Part shown: positions 8,343-17,098 of the stretch, piece after piece
Layout of the letters: each line of letters opens with the position of its first letter
Position numbering within the stretch: the first letter of the stretch is position 1
NCBI GenBank assembly: GCA_964473455.1
Contig: CAYYQX010000002.1
Coordinates: 75,997 to 139,996, forward strand
Reading direction: 5' to 3'
Source: JALELF01 sp964473455
GTDB lineage: Bacteria; Bacillota_I; Bacilli_A; RF39; UBA660
DNA length: 64,000 nucleotides
Made by a program: the position numbers and the translations under genes
Notes under the pieces: model-generated
The model's database searches: none
Told to the model about the DNA's origin: nothing
The model's input: the letters and a program-made list of their open reading frames with translations, nothing else

Positions 8343-9607
8343 TTTTCCTCCTTTTTAGTAACTGTTGCCAGTAAATTACCTTTATTAAACTTTATTCTTA
8401 TTTCATCATTTATTTTAACATTTGTAATATTTTTAATTATTCTATCACCTACATAAGTTAAAGTGTAGCCTCGTTTTAATATTGAAAGTGGATTTAAAAG
8501 TTCTAATTTATCAATTATATTATCCAGTTCTTTTATGTTATCAACATACAAGCTATTAGGATTTTTTAAAATATAATTGTTTTTTATATTATTAAATCTA
8601 TCTTGAGTTTTAGAAAACTTAAATTTTATTAAATTATTTATTTTTTCTCTTTTTATGTCTAATTCTTGTTTTTTGTTTTCATACATTATTAAAGGATTTT
8701 TAATAACAAAGGAATTTTTAATTGAATCTAAGTAAAGTTTATTGTAATTTACTTTTTTATATATATTTTCGTTTAATCTTATTTTATATTGATTAAGCAT
8801 TTTTGTAACGTCAATTATATTTGGTACTATCATTTCGGCAGCTCCTGTTGGCGTTGGAGCACGAAGATCAGCCACATAATCAGCAATTGTAAAATCAATT
8901 TCATGTCCTACAGCGCTTACAATAGGTATTTTACTATCAAAGATAGCTCTCGCTACTATTTCTTCGTTAAATGGCCAAAGGTCTTCAATAGAACCTCCAC
9001 CTCTACCCAAAATTATTACATCAAGTTCATAAGTATTAGCAAGTTGAATGTTTTTAACAATGTCGTCTTTAGCATTCTCTCCTTGCACTAAACTTGGAAA
9101 TAAAATAGTTTGTGTAATAGGAAATCTTCTTTGAATTGTTGAAATTATATCTTTGATAGCTGCCCCAGTAGGTGCGGTTATTATACCTACTCTACTTGGT
9201 ATTTTGGGAATTGGTTTTTTATATTTTGCATCAAATAAGCCTTCTTTTGAAAGTTTTTCTTTTAGCTTTTCAAAAGCAATATATAAGTTACCTACTCCAT
9301 CTTCAATCATTTCTTCAACATATATTTGATAATTTCCTGTTGCTTCATAAATAGATATTCTACCAGCCACTAAAACATTAGTACCTTCTTTTGCCTCAAA
9401 TAAAAGCTTTTTTGCACTGCTGCTAAACATAATAGCATTAATTTTACTTGTTTCATCTTTCAAAGAAAAATACATATGACCACTTGAATGATACTTTAAA
9501 TTAGAAATTTCTCCTTTTAAAAAAACTTGTCTAAGGTTTTCATCATTATCAAATTTGTGTTTTAAATATTTAGTCAAAGCACTTATTGTTAAATATTTTT
9601 CTTCCAT
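8339..9607 (-). CDS. xseA: Exodeoxyribonuclease VII large subunit
   Basis: The catalytic subunit of exonuclease VII. In order: an N-terminal OB-fold (VFLKGEISNLKYHSSGHMYF) at about 25-100; the catalytic domain with GIITAPTGAAIKDII, the glycine-rich GRGGGSIEDLWPFNEE and AVGHEIDFTIADYVADLRAPTPT; a long coiled-coil region; and the C-terminal element LSILKRGYTLTY. At 422 residues it is a normal length. It overlaps both nusB (1 nt) and xseB (4 nt). Confidence 0.95.
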   Translation of the reverse strand: MEEKYLTISALTKYLKHKFDNDENLRQVFLKGEISNLKYHSSGHMYFSLKDETSKINAIMFSSSAKKLLFEAKEGTNVLVAGRISIYEATGNYQIYVEEMIEDGVGNLYIAFEKLKEKLSKEGLFDAKYKKPIPKIPSRVGIITAPTGAAIKDIISTIQRRFPITQTILFPSLVQGENAKDDIVKNIQLANTYELDVIILGRGGGSIEDLWPFNEEIVARAIFDSKIPIVSAVGHEIDFTIADYVADLRAPTPTGAAEMIVPNIIDVTKMLNQYKIRLNENIYKKVNYNKLYLDSIKNSFVIKNPLIMYENKKQELDIKREKINNLIKFKFSKTQDRFNNIKNNYILKNPNSLYVDNIKELDNIIDKLELLNPLSILKRGYTLTYVGDRIIKNITNVKINDEIRIKFNKGNLLATVTKKEEK

Positions 9608-10008
9608 TATTTATCCTTATATATCTTATCTAAAGTAGCATTAACCATTTTTACTATTTTATCATCGCTGTATTTTTTAGCCAGTTCGATTGCTTCATTA
9701 ATTGAAACTATCTCTGGAGTATCTGTATATAATAGTTCATAAGTGCCTAGTCTTAATATAGCTATGTCAGTAAGCCCTAGCCTACTTAATTTCCACTCTA
9801 TTAAGTGTGTGTTTATAACTTTATCTATCTCTTTTTCATAAGTTGTAATCCCATATACACAGTTTTTAACAAACTCATTATCTATTTCAATATTGTTTTT
9901 TATTAACTCATCTATATCATATTCTATCTTATTTTTTTTATATAGTTCAATTTGATATAGAATTGTCATTATTTTTTCTCTTAGTTCACTTCTGTTAATT
10001 TTTATCAT
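9607..10008 (-). CDS. nusB: Transcription antitermination factor NusB
   Basis: NusB binds boxA RNA with S10 and promotes rRNA antitermination. The all-helical fold is seen from RSELREKIMTILYQIELY to ELAKKYSDDKIVKMVNATLDKI, with the family block LTDIAILRLGTYELLY in between. The ATG at 10008 is chosen because AGGTGA lies 6-7 nt before it; a GTG at 10017 lies on that site. It is first in the unit nusB-xseA-xseB-7708-mnmA. Confidence 0.9.
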   Translation of the reverse strand: MIKINRSELREKIMTILYQIELYKKNKIEYDIDELIKNNIEIDNEFVKNCVYGITTYEKEIDKVINTHLIEWKLSRLGLTDIAILRLGTYELLYTDTPEIVSINEAIELAKKYSDDKIVKMVNATLDKIYKDK

Positions 10009-10036
10009 AATATTCACCTACTTAATTTTAACATAA

Positions 10037-10064
10037 TTAAAAAAAATAGTATATATATACTATT
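10037..10064 (-). terminator. Terminator of gene 10060-10818
   Basis: Palindrome AATAGTATAT/ATATACTATT followed on the minus strand by a T-run; the stop codon of 10060-10818 lies in it. The stem is AT-only. Confidence 0.7.
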
Positions 10065-10818
10065 CTCTGTCGGATGTTTTTTCTCTTACAAATTTTTTTC
10101 TTTTTTCGTGTTTGCTTTTTTCAGCTTCTTTGTTAATTCTTTGAATTCTTTGAATTATTTCACCAAAAGATACCCCGTGACCAAACACAAATTTATCTCC
10201 CGAATAACAATCAAATAATGCTGATTCTATTATTTCTCCATATTCATTAATTACACAAACTACTTTACCATAAACTTCATTTTCTTCAGATAAACACATA
10301 TTAATAACTGCCGTAGCTCTTTTTTCCTTTGTTCCATCTTTAAGTTCTACTTCTGTAAAAGCGCCAATTTCGCTAAGTCTTTCTGAAATATACTCGTCTA
10401 ATAGAACATTGTATAAAACTGAAACACCATCTCCTATAAATACGTTAGTCGTGTTGTTTACTTTTATACATTCAGAAAAGTTCAATGGTTTTATAAAAAA
10501 AATTTCTTCTTTTCCTTCAACTTTTTTTATTTTTCTATGTATGCTTTCTTTCATGAAAACATTTCCACCATCTGGAGTGGCATATTTACTTTCAAAAAAA
10601 TTACCTTCAGCAAAAAGTTGAATATCAGTATACCATTGTTGGAACGGATATATTGTTTCAAATTTTTCGTTAACTATTCCTATAATATTATCGCCGTAAA
10701 AATCATATTCTGTTTCATAAGGTATTGTGCAGACTGCGTAACCATCAACAAAAGTGAGGCTACTTTTCTCTATTTTAAATGTTTCTCCATCATACTCAAC
10801 AACAAATACTTCTTTCAT
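10060..10818 (-). CDS. Hypothetical protein
   Basis: A 252-residue soluble protein with GGAG before the ATG. The first 190 residues are rich in beta strands and aromatic residues, with short repeating valine/tyrosine strands (YAVCTIPYETEYDFYGDN, GKVVCVINEYGEIIESALFD) that could form a propeller-like or sandwich fold. The last 40 residues are a basic, helical tail (RIQRINKEAEKSKHEKRKKF) that could bind RNA or DNA. No family recognised. It has its own terminator; relation to the nusB operon downstream is unclear. Confidence 0.65.
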   Translation of the reverse strand: MKEVFVVEYDGETFKIEKSSLTFVDGYAVCTIPYETEYDFYGDNIIGIVNEKFETIYPFQQWYTDIQLFAEGNFFESKYATPDGGNVFMKESIHRKIKKVEGKEEIFFIKPLNFSECIKVNNTTNVFIGDGVSVLYNVLLDEYISERLSEIGAFTEVELKDGTKEKRATAVINMCLSEENEVYGKVVCVINEYGEIIESALFDCYSGDKFVFGHGVSFGEIIQRIQRINKEAEKSKHEKRKKFVREKTSDRE

Positions 10819-10887
10819 TTTTTCTCCTTTTTGCCATTTATTATAGTTAATATTTTATATTAAGTCAAACAAAAATCACTATTTTTA

Positions 10888-11124
10888 TTATAGTTTCTTT
10901 TTCTCTAACCTCTTTTGTGCTTGATCAACTAATAATCTTGAAATGAATTTATAATGTCCTGTTTGAATAAAAAATAAAATTTCTGATATTTGGTAAGCAT
11001 TAATATATAGAAAATCATTGTATTTATTCATTTTAAGTAATATTTCTCTTAATTGTTTATAAATTAAATAGTTTGCTTTTTCTTGATCAGTTAATGAATA
11101 TCCTGTTGTTTTCTTGTCAGCCAT
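10888..11124 (-). CDS. Small hypothetical helical protein
   Basis: A 78-residue protein with AGGGG upstream of its ATG. It begins MADKKTTGYSLTDQEKANYL and is predicted to be almost wholly helical, ending in the basic stretch RLEKKKL. No transmembrane segment, no motif recognised. It lies just beyond a terminator, so it probably starts its own transcript. Confidence 0.6.
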   Translation of the reverse strand: MADKKTTGYSLTDQEKANYLIYKQLREILLKMNKYNDFLYINAYQISEILFFIQTGHYKFISRLLVDQAQKRLEKKKL

Positions 11125-11167
11125 TTTATGCCCCTTTTCAAAATCTATTTATTATTTTATCACAATT

Positions 11168-11193
11168 AAAAAAAATAGTATATTAAATACTAT
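11168..11193 (-). terminator. Terminator of the mutS transcription unit
   Basis: ATAGTAT, 5-nt loop, ATACTAT and then a T-run on the minus strand, directly at the stop codon of the 49-residue gene. Confidence 0.75.
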
Positions 11194-11339
11194 CTTGATT
11201 TAGAGCCGAAAAATTCTTTTATTCTTCTACCTAGTTCTTGAAAAAGCCCTAAAGTTTTTTCTCCGTTTGATAAATAAGTTAGTCCTTCTTTTCTTGCTTC
11301 TTCGTCCAATGGTTTACTTGCTGATTTTTGTTCTTCCAT
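11190..11339 (-). CDS. Small charged peptide (49 residues)
   Basis: A short reading frame found by translating the gap below gene 11342. It has a strong ribosome binding site (GGAAGGAG, 7 nt before the ATG) and runs 49 codons from MEEQKSASKPLDEEARKEG to a C-terminal helix ending GRRIKEFFGSKSR. It is hydrophilic, with an amphipathic basic C-terminus. It lies 2 nt after the stop of the membrane protein and ends in a terminator, so it is the last gene of the mutS unit. Function unknown. Confidence 0.6.
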   Translation of the reverse strand: MEEQKSASKPLDEEARKEGLTYLSNGEKTLGLFQELGRRIKEFFGSKSR

Positions 11340-11341
11340 TT

Positions 11342-11758
11342 TTATTTCTCCTTCCTTATTTTAGTATTGTTTTTTATATACTTTTCAGCATTTCCTTCAT
11401 ATATGGCAACAATAATCCATATATTTAAGTATATAAACATAACTGTAAATAATGTCCAACCTATTATTGGAACAATCAATAAAAGCAACCATATAAAGGG
11501 TGACATATAATATTCACTGCCTTTAACATTTAACCTTTTTGCTGTTTCACATATTATTTGAATATAAAATATCCCTGCCATAATAAATACTGGAAAAATA
11601 AATATAATTGCTCCAATAATCCAATTCTTTGGTTTCGCATACCAAGCCTTTTTATCAAAAACATCTACCATAGCTCCTAGAACAATATTGCTCGTTCCAT
11701 TAGTAAAAATAAGTAACAATAACCAAATCCAATAGTTCTCTTTTTTCAATAAATTCAT
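11342..11758 (-). CDS. Small integral membrane protein
   Basis: A 138-residue protein with three hydrophobic segments: about 10-30 (IWLLLLIFTNGTSNIVLGAM), 45-68 (IIGAIIFIFPVFIMAGIFY) and 88-120 (FIWLLLLIVPIIGWTLFTVMF). The C-terminus is basic. It overlaps mutS by 4 nt, so it is translated with it. I recognise no family, and the link with mismatch repair may be accidental. Confidence 0.65.
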   Translation of the reverse strand: MNLLKKENYWIWLLLLIFTNGTSNIVLGAMVDVFDKKAWYAKPKNWIIGAIIFIFPVFIMAGIFYIQIICETAKRLNVKGSEYYMSPFIWLLLLIVPIIGWTLFTVMFIYLNIWIIVAIYEGNAEKYIKNNTKIRKEK

Positions 11759-14277
11759 TTTATCTTCTCCTTCAATTTATATAATATATTTAGGGCTTCT
11801 AAAGGGGTTACATTTAAAATGTCTAATTCTTTTATCTCTTCTTCAATAGCTGATGCGATTTCAACAACTAAAGGAAGTTCTGCTTGAACTACTCTTTCTC
11901 TTTTTTGTTCTGTTTCTTCATATACTTTAAGTATACTATCAGCTCTTTTTAATAATTCTTTTGGCATGCCAGCAAGAGACGCTACATGGATTCCATAACT
12001 TTTACTTGCACTCCCCTTTTTTATTTTGTGCAGGAAAGTAATGTTGCCATTTTCTTCAATTGTACTAACATGAATATTTTTTAAATGATTTAAAGAGTTA
12101 TCTAAATCTGTTAATTCGTGATAATGAGTTGAAAATAAGGTTTTACACTTTATTTCATTATGAATGTATTCAATAATTGATTGCGCAATAGCCATCCCAT
12201 CAAAAGTTGAAGTTCCTCTTCCTAATTCATCAAACAAAATTAAACTATTTTCTGTAGCATTAGTTAGAGCTTCATTTGCTTCAATCATTTCAACCATAAA
12301 AGTTGATTCTCCGCTTACTAAATCATCTGCAGCTCCAATTCTTGTGTATATAGCGTCAAACACAGGTAATATTGCTTCCTTAGCAGGCACAAAACAGCCT
12401 ATTTGAGCCATAATAACGGTTATAGCCAGTTGACGTATATAAGTAGATTTACCGGCCATATTTGGGCCTGTTATGATGTTAATATACGTATCTTCATCTA
12501 ACATGATATCATTTGGAGTAAATATGTTATTTACTTTTTCAACAACAGGATGTCTACTATCAACTAAATATATATTTCTTTCTTTTTTAATAGTTGGTCT
12601 AACATACTTGTTTTCATTAGAAACAATTGAAAAAGATAATAAGACATCAATCTCTGCAAGAATATTGGCGGTTTCTTGTAATTTTGGAATGTATTTTTTT
12701 ATTTCATCTTTTACTTTAATAAATAAATCATATTCTAAATTAACAATCTTTTCTTCGGCGTTTAATATTAAGTCTTCTTTCTCTTTCAAAATTTTACTAA
12801 TATATCTCTCACAATTACTTAATGTTTGGCGTCTTTCATACCCATATTCTTCTTTTACATCTTTTACTTGGCCTTTAGATATTTCAATATAATATCCAAA
12901 TACTCTGTTATAGCCAACTTTAAGAGTTTTTATTCCTGTTCTTATTCGTTCTTCTTTTTCAAAAGTGGCGATAAAGTTTTTGCCACCTTTTCTTATTTCT
13001 TTTAATTCATCTAATTCTTTATCAAACCCTGTTTTTATTAAATATCCTTCTTTAATAGAAATTGGAGCATCTTCATATATACTAACTTCAAGTAGGTCAA
13101 ATAACTTATTAAATGTTTCAATATTCTTGTAACTTAATTGTTTTAAGATTTCATTTATATCTGGTAAGAACTTAAGAGAGTTTTTTAATTGAATAAGATC
13201 TCTTGCATTAGCGCTTCCAAACGCAATTTTTCCGACCAATCTTTCAATGTCATAAACATTATAAAGGTGTTCTCCAAGCTCACTTGCCATCATAAATTCA
13301 TTGGAAAGTATTTCAACGGTGTCGTATCTATCGTTTATTTTTTTGATATCAGTTAATGGTTCTTCAATATATCTTTTTAGTAGTCTACTTCCCATCGCTG
13401 TTTTTGTTTTATCAAGTAACCAAATAAGCGAATAAGTGCGATCTTTATGTCTGATTGTTTCAGTTAATTCAAGATTATTTTTTGTATGCATATTCATCTT
13501 TAAATAGTTATTGTTTTCTTTTACTATTACTTCTTGAAGATGATTTAAACTTCTTTTTTGAGTATCAATTATGTAAGAAATTAGTAATTTAATTGTTTCA
13601 ATGTGCCTTATATCTTCTATTTTATTAAATAAATGTTCATAGCTTTTTATATCTAAAATATTATCGTATATTGAAATTGTAGTGTTGTATTGTTTTTTTA
13701 AATAAGAAGTTATCTCTTTATCAAAGCTTGATTTTACAATTATTTCTTTGATACTTTTTTTAGCTATTTCATTTACTAAATCTGTTTTTTTATGATTAAC
13801 AAACATAGTATAGATATTTCCTGTTGTAATGTCACTGTAGCATAGGCAATATAAGTGCTTAAAATCTATTATTGCACCAATATAATTGTTCTCTTTTTCA
13901 TTTAAGCTTTCATTTAAAATAGTTCCTTTACTAACTATTTGAATTAGTTCTCTTTTTACTATTCCCTTAGCAAGCTTAGGATCTTCCATTTGTTCACAAA
14001 TACCAACTTTATAGCCTTTGTCAATTAGTTTTTGTAAGTAAACATTAATAGCGTGATGGGGAACACCACACATAGGAATACGAGTCTGTAGTCCTGCACT
14101 TTTGCCTGTTAAGGTTAGTTCTAGTTCTCTACTAGCTATTTCGGCATCTTCAAAAAACATTTCATAAAAATCCCCTAGCCTATAAAAAAGTATTATATCT
14201 GGATTTTCATTTTTTATTTTGATGTATTCCTTCATCATTGGAGTAACATCATCTATATTTACACTATCTAATTTCAT
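11755..14277 (-). CDS. mutS: DNA mismatch repair protein MutS
   Basis: MutS recognises mismatches and small loops. The N-terminal mismatch-reading motif DFYEMFFEDA contains the phenylalanine and glutamate that probe the base. The connector, lever and clamp regions follow in order. The ATPase domain has Walker A GPNMAGKST near residue 600, the signature region VSGESTFMVEM, Walker B ILFDELGRGTSTFDG, and the STHYHEL loop. About 840 residues is normal. The ATG at 14277 is chosen because GGTGA lies just upstream of it. mutL is not in the window. Confidence 0.96.
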   Translation of the reverse strand: MKLDSVNIDDVTPMMKEYIKIKNENPDIILFYRLGDFYEMFFEDAEIASRELELTLTGKSAGLQTRIPMCGVPHHAINVYLQKLIDKGYKVGICEQMEDPKLAKGIVKRELIQIVSKGTILNESLNEKENNYIGAIIDFKHLYCLCYSDITTGNIYTMFVNHKKTDLVNEIAKKSIKEIIVKSSFDKEITSYLKKQYNTTISIYDNILDIKSYEHLFNKIEDIRHIETIKLLISYIIDTQKRSLNHLQEVIVKENNNYLKMNMHTKNNLELTETIRHKDRTYSLIWLLDKTKTAMGSRLLKRYIEEPLTDIKKINDRYDTVEILSNEFMMASELGEHLYNVYDIERLVGKIAFGSANARDLIQLKNSLKFLPDINEILKQLSYKNIETFNKLFDLLEVSIYEDAPISIKEGYLIKTGFDKELDELKEIRKGGKNFIATFEKEERIRTGIKTLKVGYNRVFGYYIEISKGQVKDVKEEYGYERRQTLSNCERYISKILKEKEDLILNAEEKIVNLEYDLFIKVKDEIKKYIPKLQETANILAEIDVLLSFSIVSNENKYVRPTIKKERNIYLVDSRHPVVEKVNNIFTPNDIMLDEDTYINIITGPNMAGKSTYIRQLAITVIMAQIGCFVPAKEAILPVFDAIYTRIGAADDLVSGESTFMVEMIEANEALTNATENSLILFDELGRGTSTFDGMAIAQSIIEYIHNEIKCKTLFSTHYHELTDLDNSLNHLKNIHVSTIEENGNITFLHKIKKGSASKSYGIHVASLAGMPKELLKRADSILKVYEETEQKRERVVQAELPLVVEIASAIEEEIKELDILNVTPLEALNILYKLKEKIK

Positions 14278-14330
14278 ATTAGTCACCACTAATAATTATT
14301 ATACAATAAATGAAGAATTTAATAAACACA

Positions 14331-14357
14331 AAAAAAGAATTAGATCTAATTCTTTTT
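14331..14357 (-). terminator. Terminator of gene 14346-15035
   Basis: AAAAAGAATTA, GATC loop, TAATTCTTTTT. The hairpin is symmetrical but only the minus-strand gene ends here. Confidence 0.8.
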
Positions 14358-15035
14358 ACCTTTTTGTTCCCTCTTTTTTACAAGTCTTCTTGCTTGCCCG
14401 TTTTTATAAAGCTCAGAACTTTCTTTGCGCAAAAGAAATACGTTTGCTGCTGTTCCCCAAATTATTGTTTTAATGAATAACATAGCTTTATCTGTGTCTT
14501 CATCAAATTGTGATTTACCAACTATAATATAGTCATTTTTATCACTTTCATATATTTGGGCAGTCATAAGTGGTTCTTCAAGTTGTTGCGTTTCACCATA
14601 AGGCATAAAATACGTCTTGGGATCACCAATTTTTTCTTGGCAAGCTGAAAAATCATTTTCACTTATAGCGTATTTTACATATTCTATAGCCTCTTCTTCA
14701 AAGTAATATTTATCAATTCTACCTTCATAATTACCTTCTGACACTTCATAGGTTGGATAACAATAATATAATGTTCCCCAATTCCTTGCCATTCTTTCAT
14801 CAACATATGTAGACTCAGTAGACTCTAGTTGATTATTCTCATCTGTTGTAATATATGAAGTCGTTCTTTGAACTTGTTTTCTATAATCGTTAGCCAAAGG
14901 ATTCATTTCTACAAACGTGAGAATGGCAGATACAATGCCACCGGTTACTAAATACATGGCTGTTCCAGCTGCAATAATTTTTTTTAATAACTTTCTATTT
15001 TTAATTTGAAGTTCTGATATTCCTTTTTTTTGCAT
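14346..15035 (-). CDS. Single-pass membrane hypothetical protein
   Basis: The ATG at 15035 follows AGGGG by 7 nt; earlier in-frame starts have none. The 229-residue protein starts with a basic stretch (QIKNRKLLKKII), one transmembrane helix at about 23-43, an extracytoplasmic-looking acidic domain rich in tyrosine, and a second weak hydrophobic patch near 190-205, before a very basic tail (RRLVKKREQKGKKN). No family recognised. It lies between mutS and the amidase gene, with terminators on both sides. Confidence 0.65.
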   Translation of the reverse strand: MQKKGISELQIKNRKLLKKIIAAGTAMYLVTGGIVSAILTFVEMNPLANDYRKQVQRTTSYITTDENNQLESTESTYVDERMARNWGTLYYCYPTYEVSEGNYEGRIDKYYFEEEAIEYVKYAISENDFSACQEKIGDPKTYFMPYGETQQLEEPLMTAQIYESDKNDYIIVGKSQFDEDTDKAMLFIKTIIWGTAANVFLLRKESSELYKNGQARRLVKKREQKGKKN

Positions 15036-15083
15036 AAAATAACCCCTTTTCATTGGCATGTATACTATCACTTTAAAAAAGAA

Positions 15084-15109
15084 AAGTCAATTTTATTATA
15101 AATTGAACT
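15084..15109 (-). terminator. Probable terminator of the amidase gene
   Basis: AGTTCAATTT / AAATTGACTT on the minus strand (one mismatch), then a T-rich run. The stem is weak. Confidence 0.5.
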
Positions 15110-16223
15110 ATCTTTCAATATATTTTATTCCTAAAGATTCTACATAATATTTTATCTTTATTTCACTAATTCTCTTCCAGTTTTCTAAATTGTAATACCA
15201 ATAAAAGTTGTTTGAATTACTCATATAGGCATGTTCATATAAAGAAACATTGACATTAAATATATCCTTTGGAACTCTAATAACCGCATAATAGTCTATA
15301 TAACTATATACTTGACCTTGTGTTTTATCATACCTTTCATAAGTTATACTGTCTTTTGAATACAACGTAAATTGATTATTTATTAAATAGACTGGATATA
15401 TACTCATAATACTATCAAAGATTTGCTTTTCAGGAGTACCTATTACATTAACAGAGTTTGAAACAATGAGTTCAAAGCCACTGTCATATTTACTATAAGA
15501 AGAGTTAGTATGGTTACTATAAGCTATTTTAGAAACAACCCCATAATAACCTACCGCATTACTTCTTTTTTGAATTAAAGTCCATTCATCGTTCTCAATA
15601 GTGATGCCATAGGTATCATCTTCTCTTGTTAAAAGAACTTTTAAACCGTGTTCAATATACCTTTCTTTTTCATATAAAGAAACCATTAAATTCAAGTCTT
15701 TTTCATACATGGTTGAATTGGATGCACCTACATCTACCCCACCATGTCCTACATCTATTAAAATATCATATGCATAATTAAAATTTTCTATTTTAATTTT
15801 TTCTATTTCTTCTTCATATATAAAAGTTATTAATTTGTCGTTTAGTTTTGTTCTGTTTAGCTTGGTTAAATCGTCCAATATAGTTGTTAAGTAATAATAC
15901 TTGTCTGTTTTAATATATATATTGTATTCTCCATTTTCTAAAGTTGTTAAATCAAGATCTATATAGTAATTTTCTTCTGCCTTAATTAGTTCATATTCAA
16001 TATTGTTTATAACTAAATAAGGGGTTAGTTCACTTTCAATAAACATTTCCAAATGTACACCATTTTGTATATAGGAGTTCTTTGTAATATAGAAATTGTC
16101 CGTTACTAATTCGGCACTAATAGTATTTTCTTTTGGTTCTTTAACAAAAAAAGAGTTTACTATAAAATAAACACCACTTATTATAAGTAATATTAAAATA
16201 AGAATAAAAACCTTTTTTATCAT
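15108..16223 (-). CDS. N-acetylmuramoyl-L-alanine amidase (Amidase_3 type), membrane anchored
   Basis: This cleaves the bond between muramic acid and the peptide stem in peptidoglycan. An N-terminal hydrophobic helix (about 5-25) is a signal or anchor. Residues about 35-145 are a beta-rich domain of unknown kind. The catalytic domain starts at ILIDVGHGGVDVGAS with the first zinc histidine, then a glutamate in YEKDLNL, a second zinc histidine in YSNHTNSS and a late glutamate in SLYEHAYMSN. These fit the AmiC/CwlC zinc site, though the sequence is divergent. The gene is single, with terminators before and after. Confidence 0.8.
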   Translation of the reverse strand: MIKKVFILILILLIISGVYFIVNSFFVKEPKENTISAELVTDNFYITKNSYIQNGVHLEMFIESELTPYLVINNIEYELIKAEENYYIDLDLTTLENGEYNIYIKTDKYYYLTTILDDLTKLNRTKLNDKLITFIYEEEIEKIKIENFNYAYDILIDVGHGGVDVGASNSTMYEKDLNLMVSLYEKERYIEHGLKVLLTREDDTYGITIENDEWTLIQKRSNAVGYYGVVSKIAYSNHTNSSYSKYDSGFELIVSNSVNVIGTPEKQIFDSIMSIYPVYLINNQFTLYSKDSITYERYDKTQGQVYSYIDYYAVIRVPKDIFNVNVSLYEHAYMSNSNNFYWYYNLENWKRISEIKIKYYVESLGIKYIER

Positions 16224-16240
16224 TGTTCTCCTTAAAAAGA

Positions 16241-16262
16241 AAATGCATTAAATGCATTTTTT
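16241..16262 (-). terminator. Terminator of the Yip1-like gene
   Basis: AAATGCAT, TTA loop, ATGCATTT on the minus strand, then TTCTTTTT. The stop codon of the upstream gene lies at its edge. Confidence 0.65.
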
Positions 16263-16881
16263 AAAACAAATAATATTGTAATACGTAGATTAGTGTTATA
16301 GCAGATAAAGCGTAAAATATAAAATTTGTTTTGTTTTTGAATTTTAATTTGTCTTCGATATTAATACTTATAATTGCAAAAGAGTAAAGACTTCCTGCAA
16401 ATAGTATAAATAAATATAGTGGACTATAGATTAATCCTAAAAGTGGTCCTACTATCATTGTTGATGCGATAAATGGAACAAGAGCTAATAAAACTAGTCT
16501 TAATACGTCCATAAATTCAATGCTTTTTTTAAATACTAAAGCCAAAACATAATAAATAACTACAATTGCTGCGATAAATACTGTGAATAATAAGAAATAT
16601 CTAAATATTTCGTTCACATAGTCTACTTTTCCAAGTTGATTAAAGTCAACTACTGTTTTGCATGTTCCTGTCCAAAAATCACATTTTGGAACTAATACTG
16701 CACTAACCATAGCAGTAATTAAATGAACAACCATCATAACCGCCGACATAATTAAAGTTAAAATTAGTGTCTTTTGGGTAGTATTAAACTTTTTTGTAAT
16801 ATTTTCTGAACTTTCGATTGGGTTAATTATTGATTCCTTAACTAATTGAAAAACTTCCATACCCTTTTCTTTTTTTGCCAT
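16261..16881 (-). CDS. Multi-pass membrane protein, Yip1-domain-like
   Basis: A 206-residue protein. About 35 cytoplasmic residues (ending KKFNTTQKTL) precede five predicted helices: 36-62, 95-118, 128-146, 150-170 and 188-205. Between helices 1 and 2 lies a short loop with two cysteines (PKCDFWTGTCKT), probably outside the membrane and possibly a disulfide. The layout resembles the YIP1/DUF family of small membrane proteins. Function is not known. Confidence 0.6.
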   Translation of the reverse strand: MAKKEKGMEVFQLVKESIINPIESSENITKKFNTTQKTLILTLIMSAVMMVVHLITAMVSAVLVPKCDFWTGTCKTVVDFNQLGKVDYVNEIFRYFLLFTVFIAAIVVIYYVLALVFKKSIEFMDVLRLVLLALVPFIASTMIVGPLLGLIYSPLYLFILFAGSLYSFAIISINIEDKLKFKNKTNFIFYALSAITLIYVLQYYLF

Positions 16882-16936
16882 TTTATCAATCTCCTCTTAT
16901 AAGAATTATAGTATATATATTTTTATTTTTCAAGGC

Positions 16937-17095
16937 TTATTGGATAATATTATTTATTTCGTCGTATTTGCCTTCTAATTCTTTATTTATTTTAAACATT
17001 TCTGCGATAAAGTTGATTGTAACAAATAAAAAGATAAAAGCAAAAATAATTATTAATGTTATAACTATTTTTCTTGATCCTGGTCTTTCATTCAT
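16937..17095 (-). CDS. Small membrane protein (52 residues)
   Basis: A short reading frame found between the TtcA-like gene and the Yip1-like gene. AAGGAG lies 6 nt before the ATG, inside the end of the TtcA-like gene, so the two are coupled. The peptide has a basic N-terminus (MNERPGSRKI), one transmembrane helix at about 10-31 and a charged C-terminal helix (KINKELEGKYDEINNIIQ). No family recognised. The strong site and operon position support it as real. Confidence 0.6.
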   Translation of the reverse strand: MNERPGSRKIVITLIIIFAFIFLFVTINFIAEMFKINKELEGKYDEINNIIQ

Positions 17096-17098
17096 AAC

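Noticed and set aside
8789..9091. Plus-strand frame inside xseA
   Set aside because: Antisense to a conserved catalytic domain, with no start signals.
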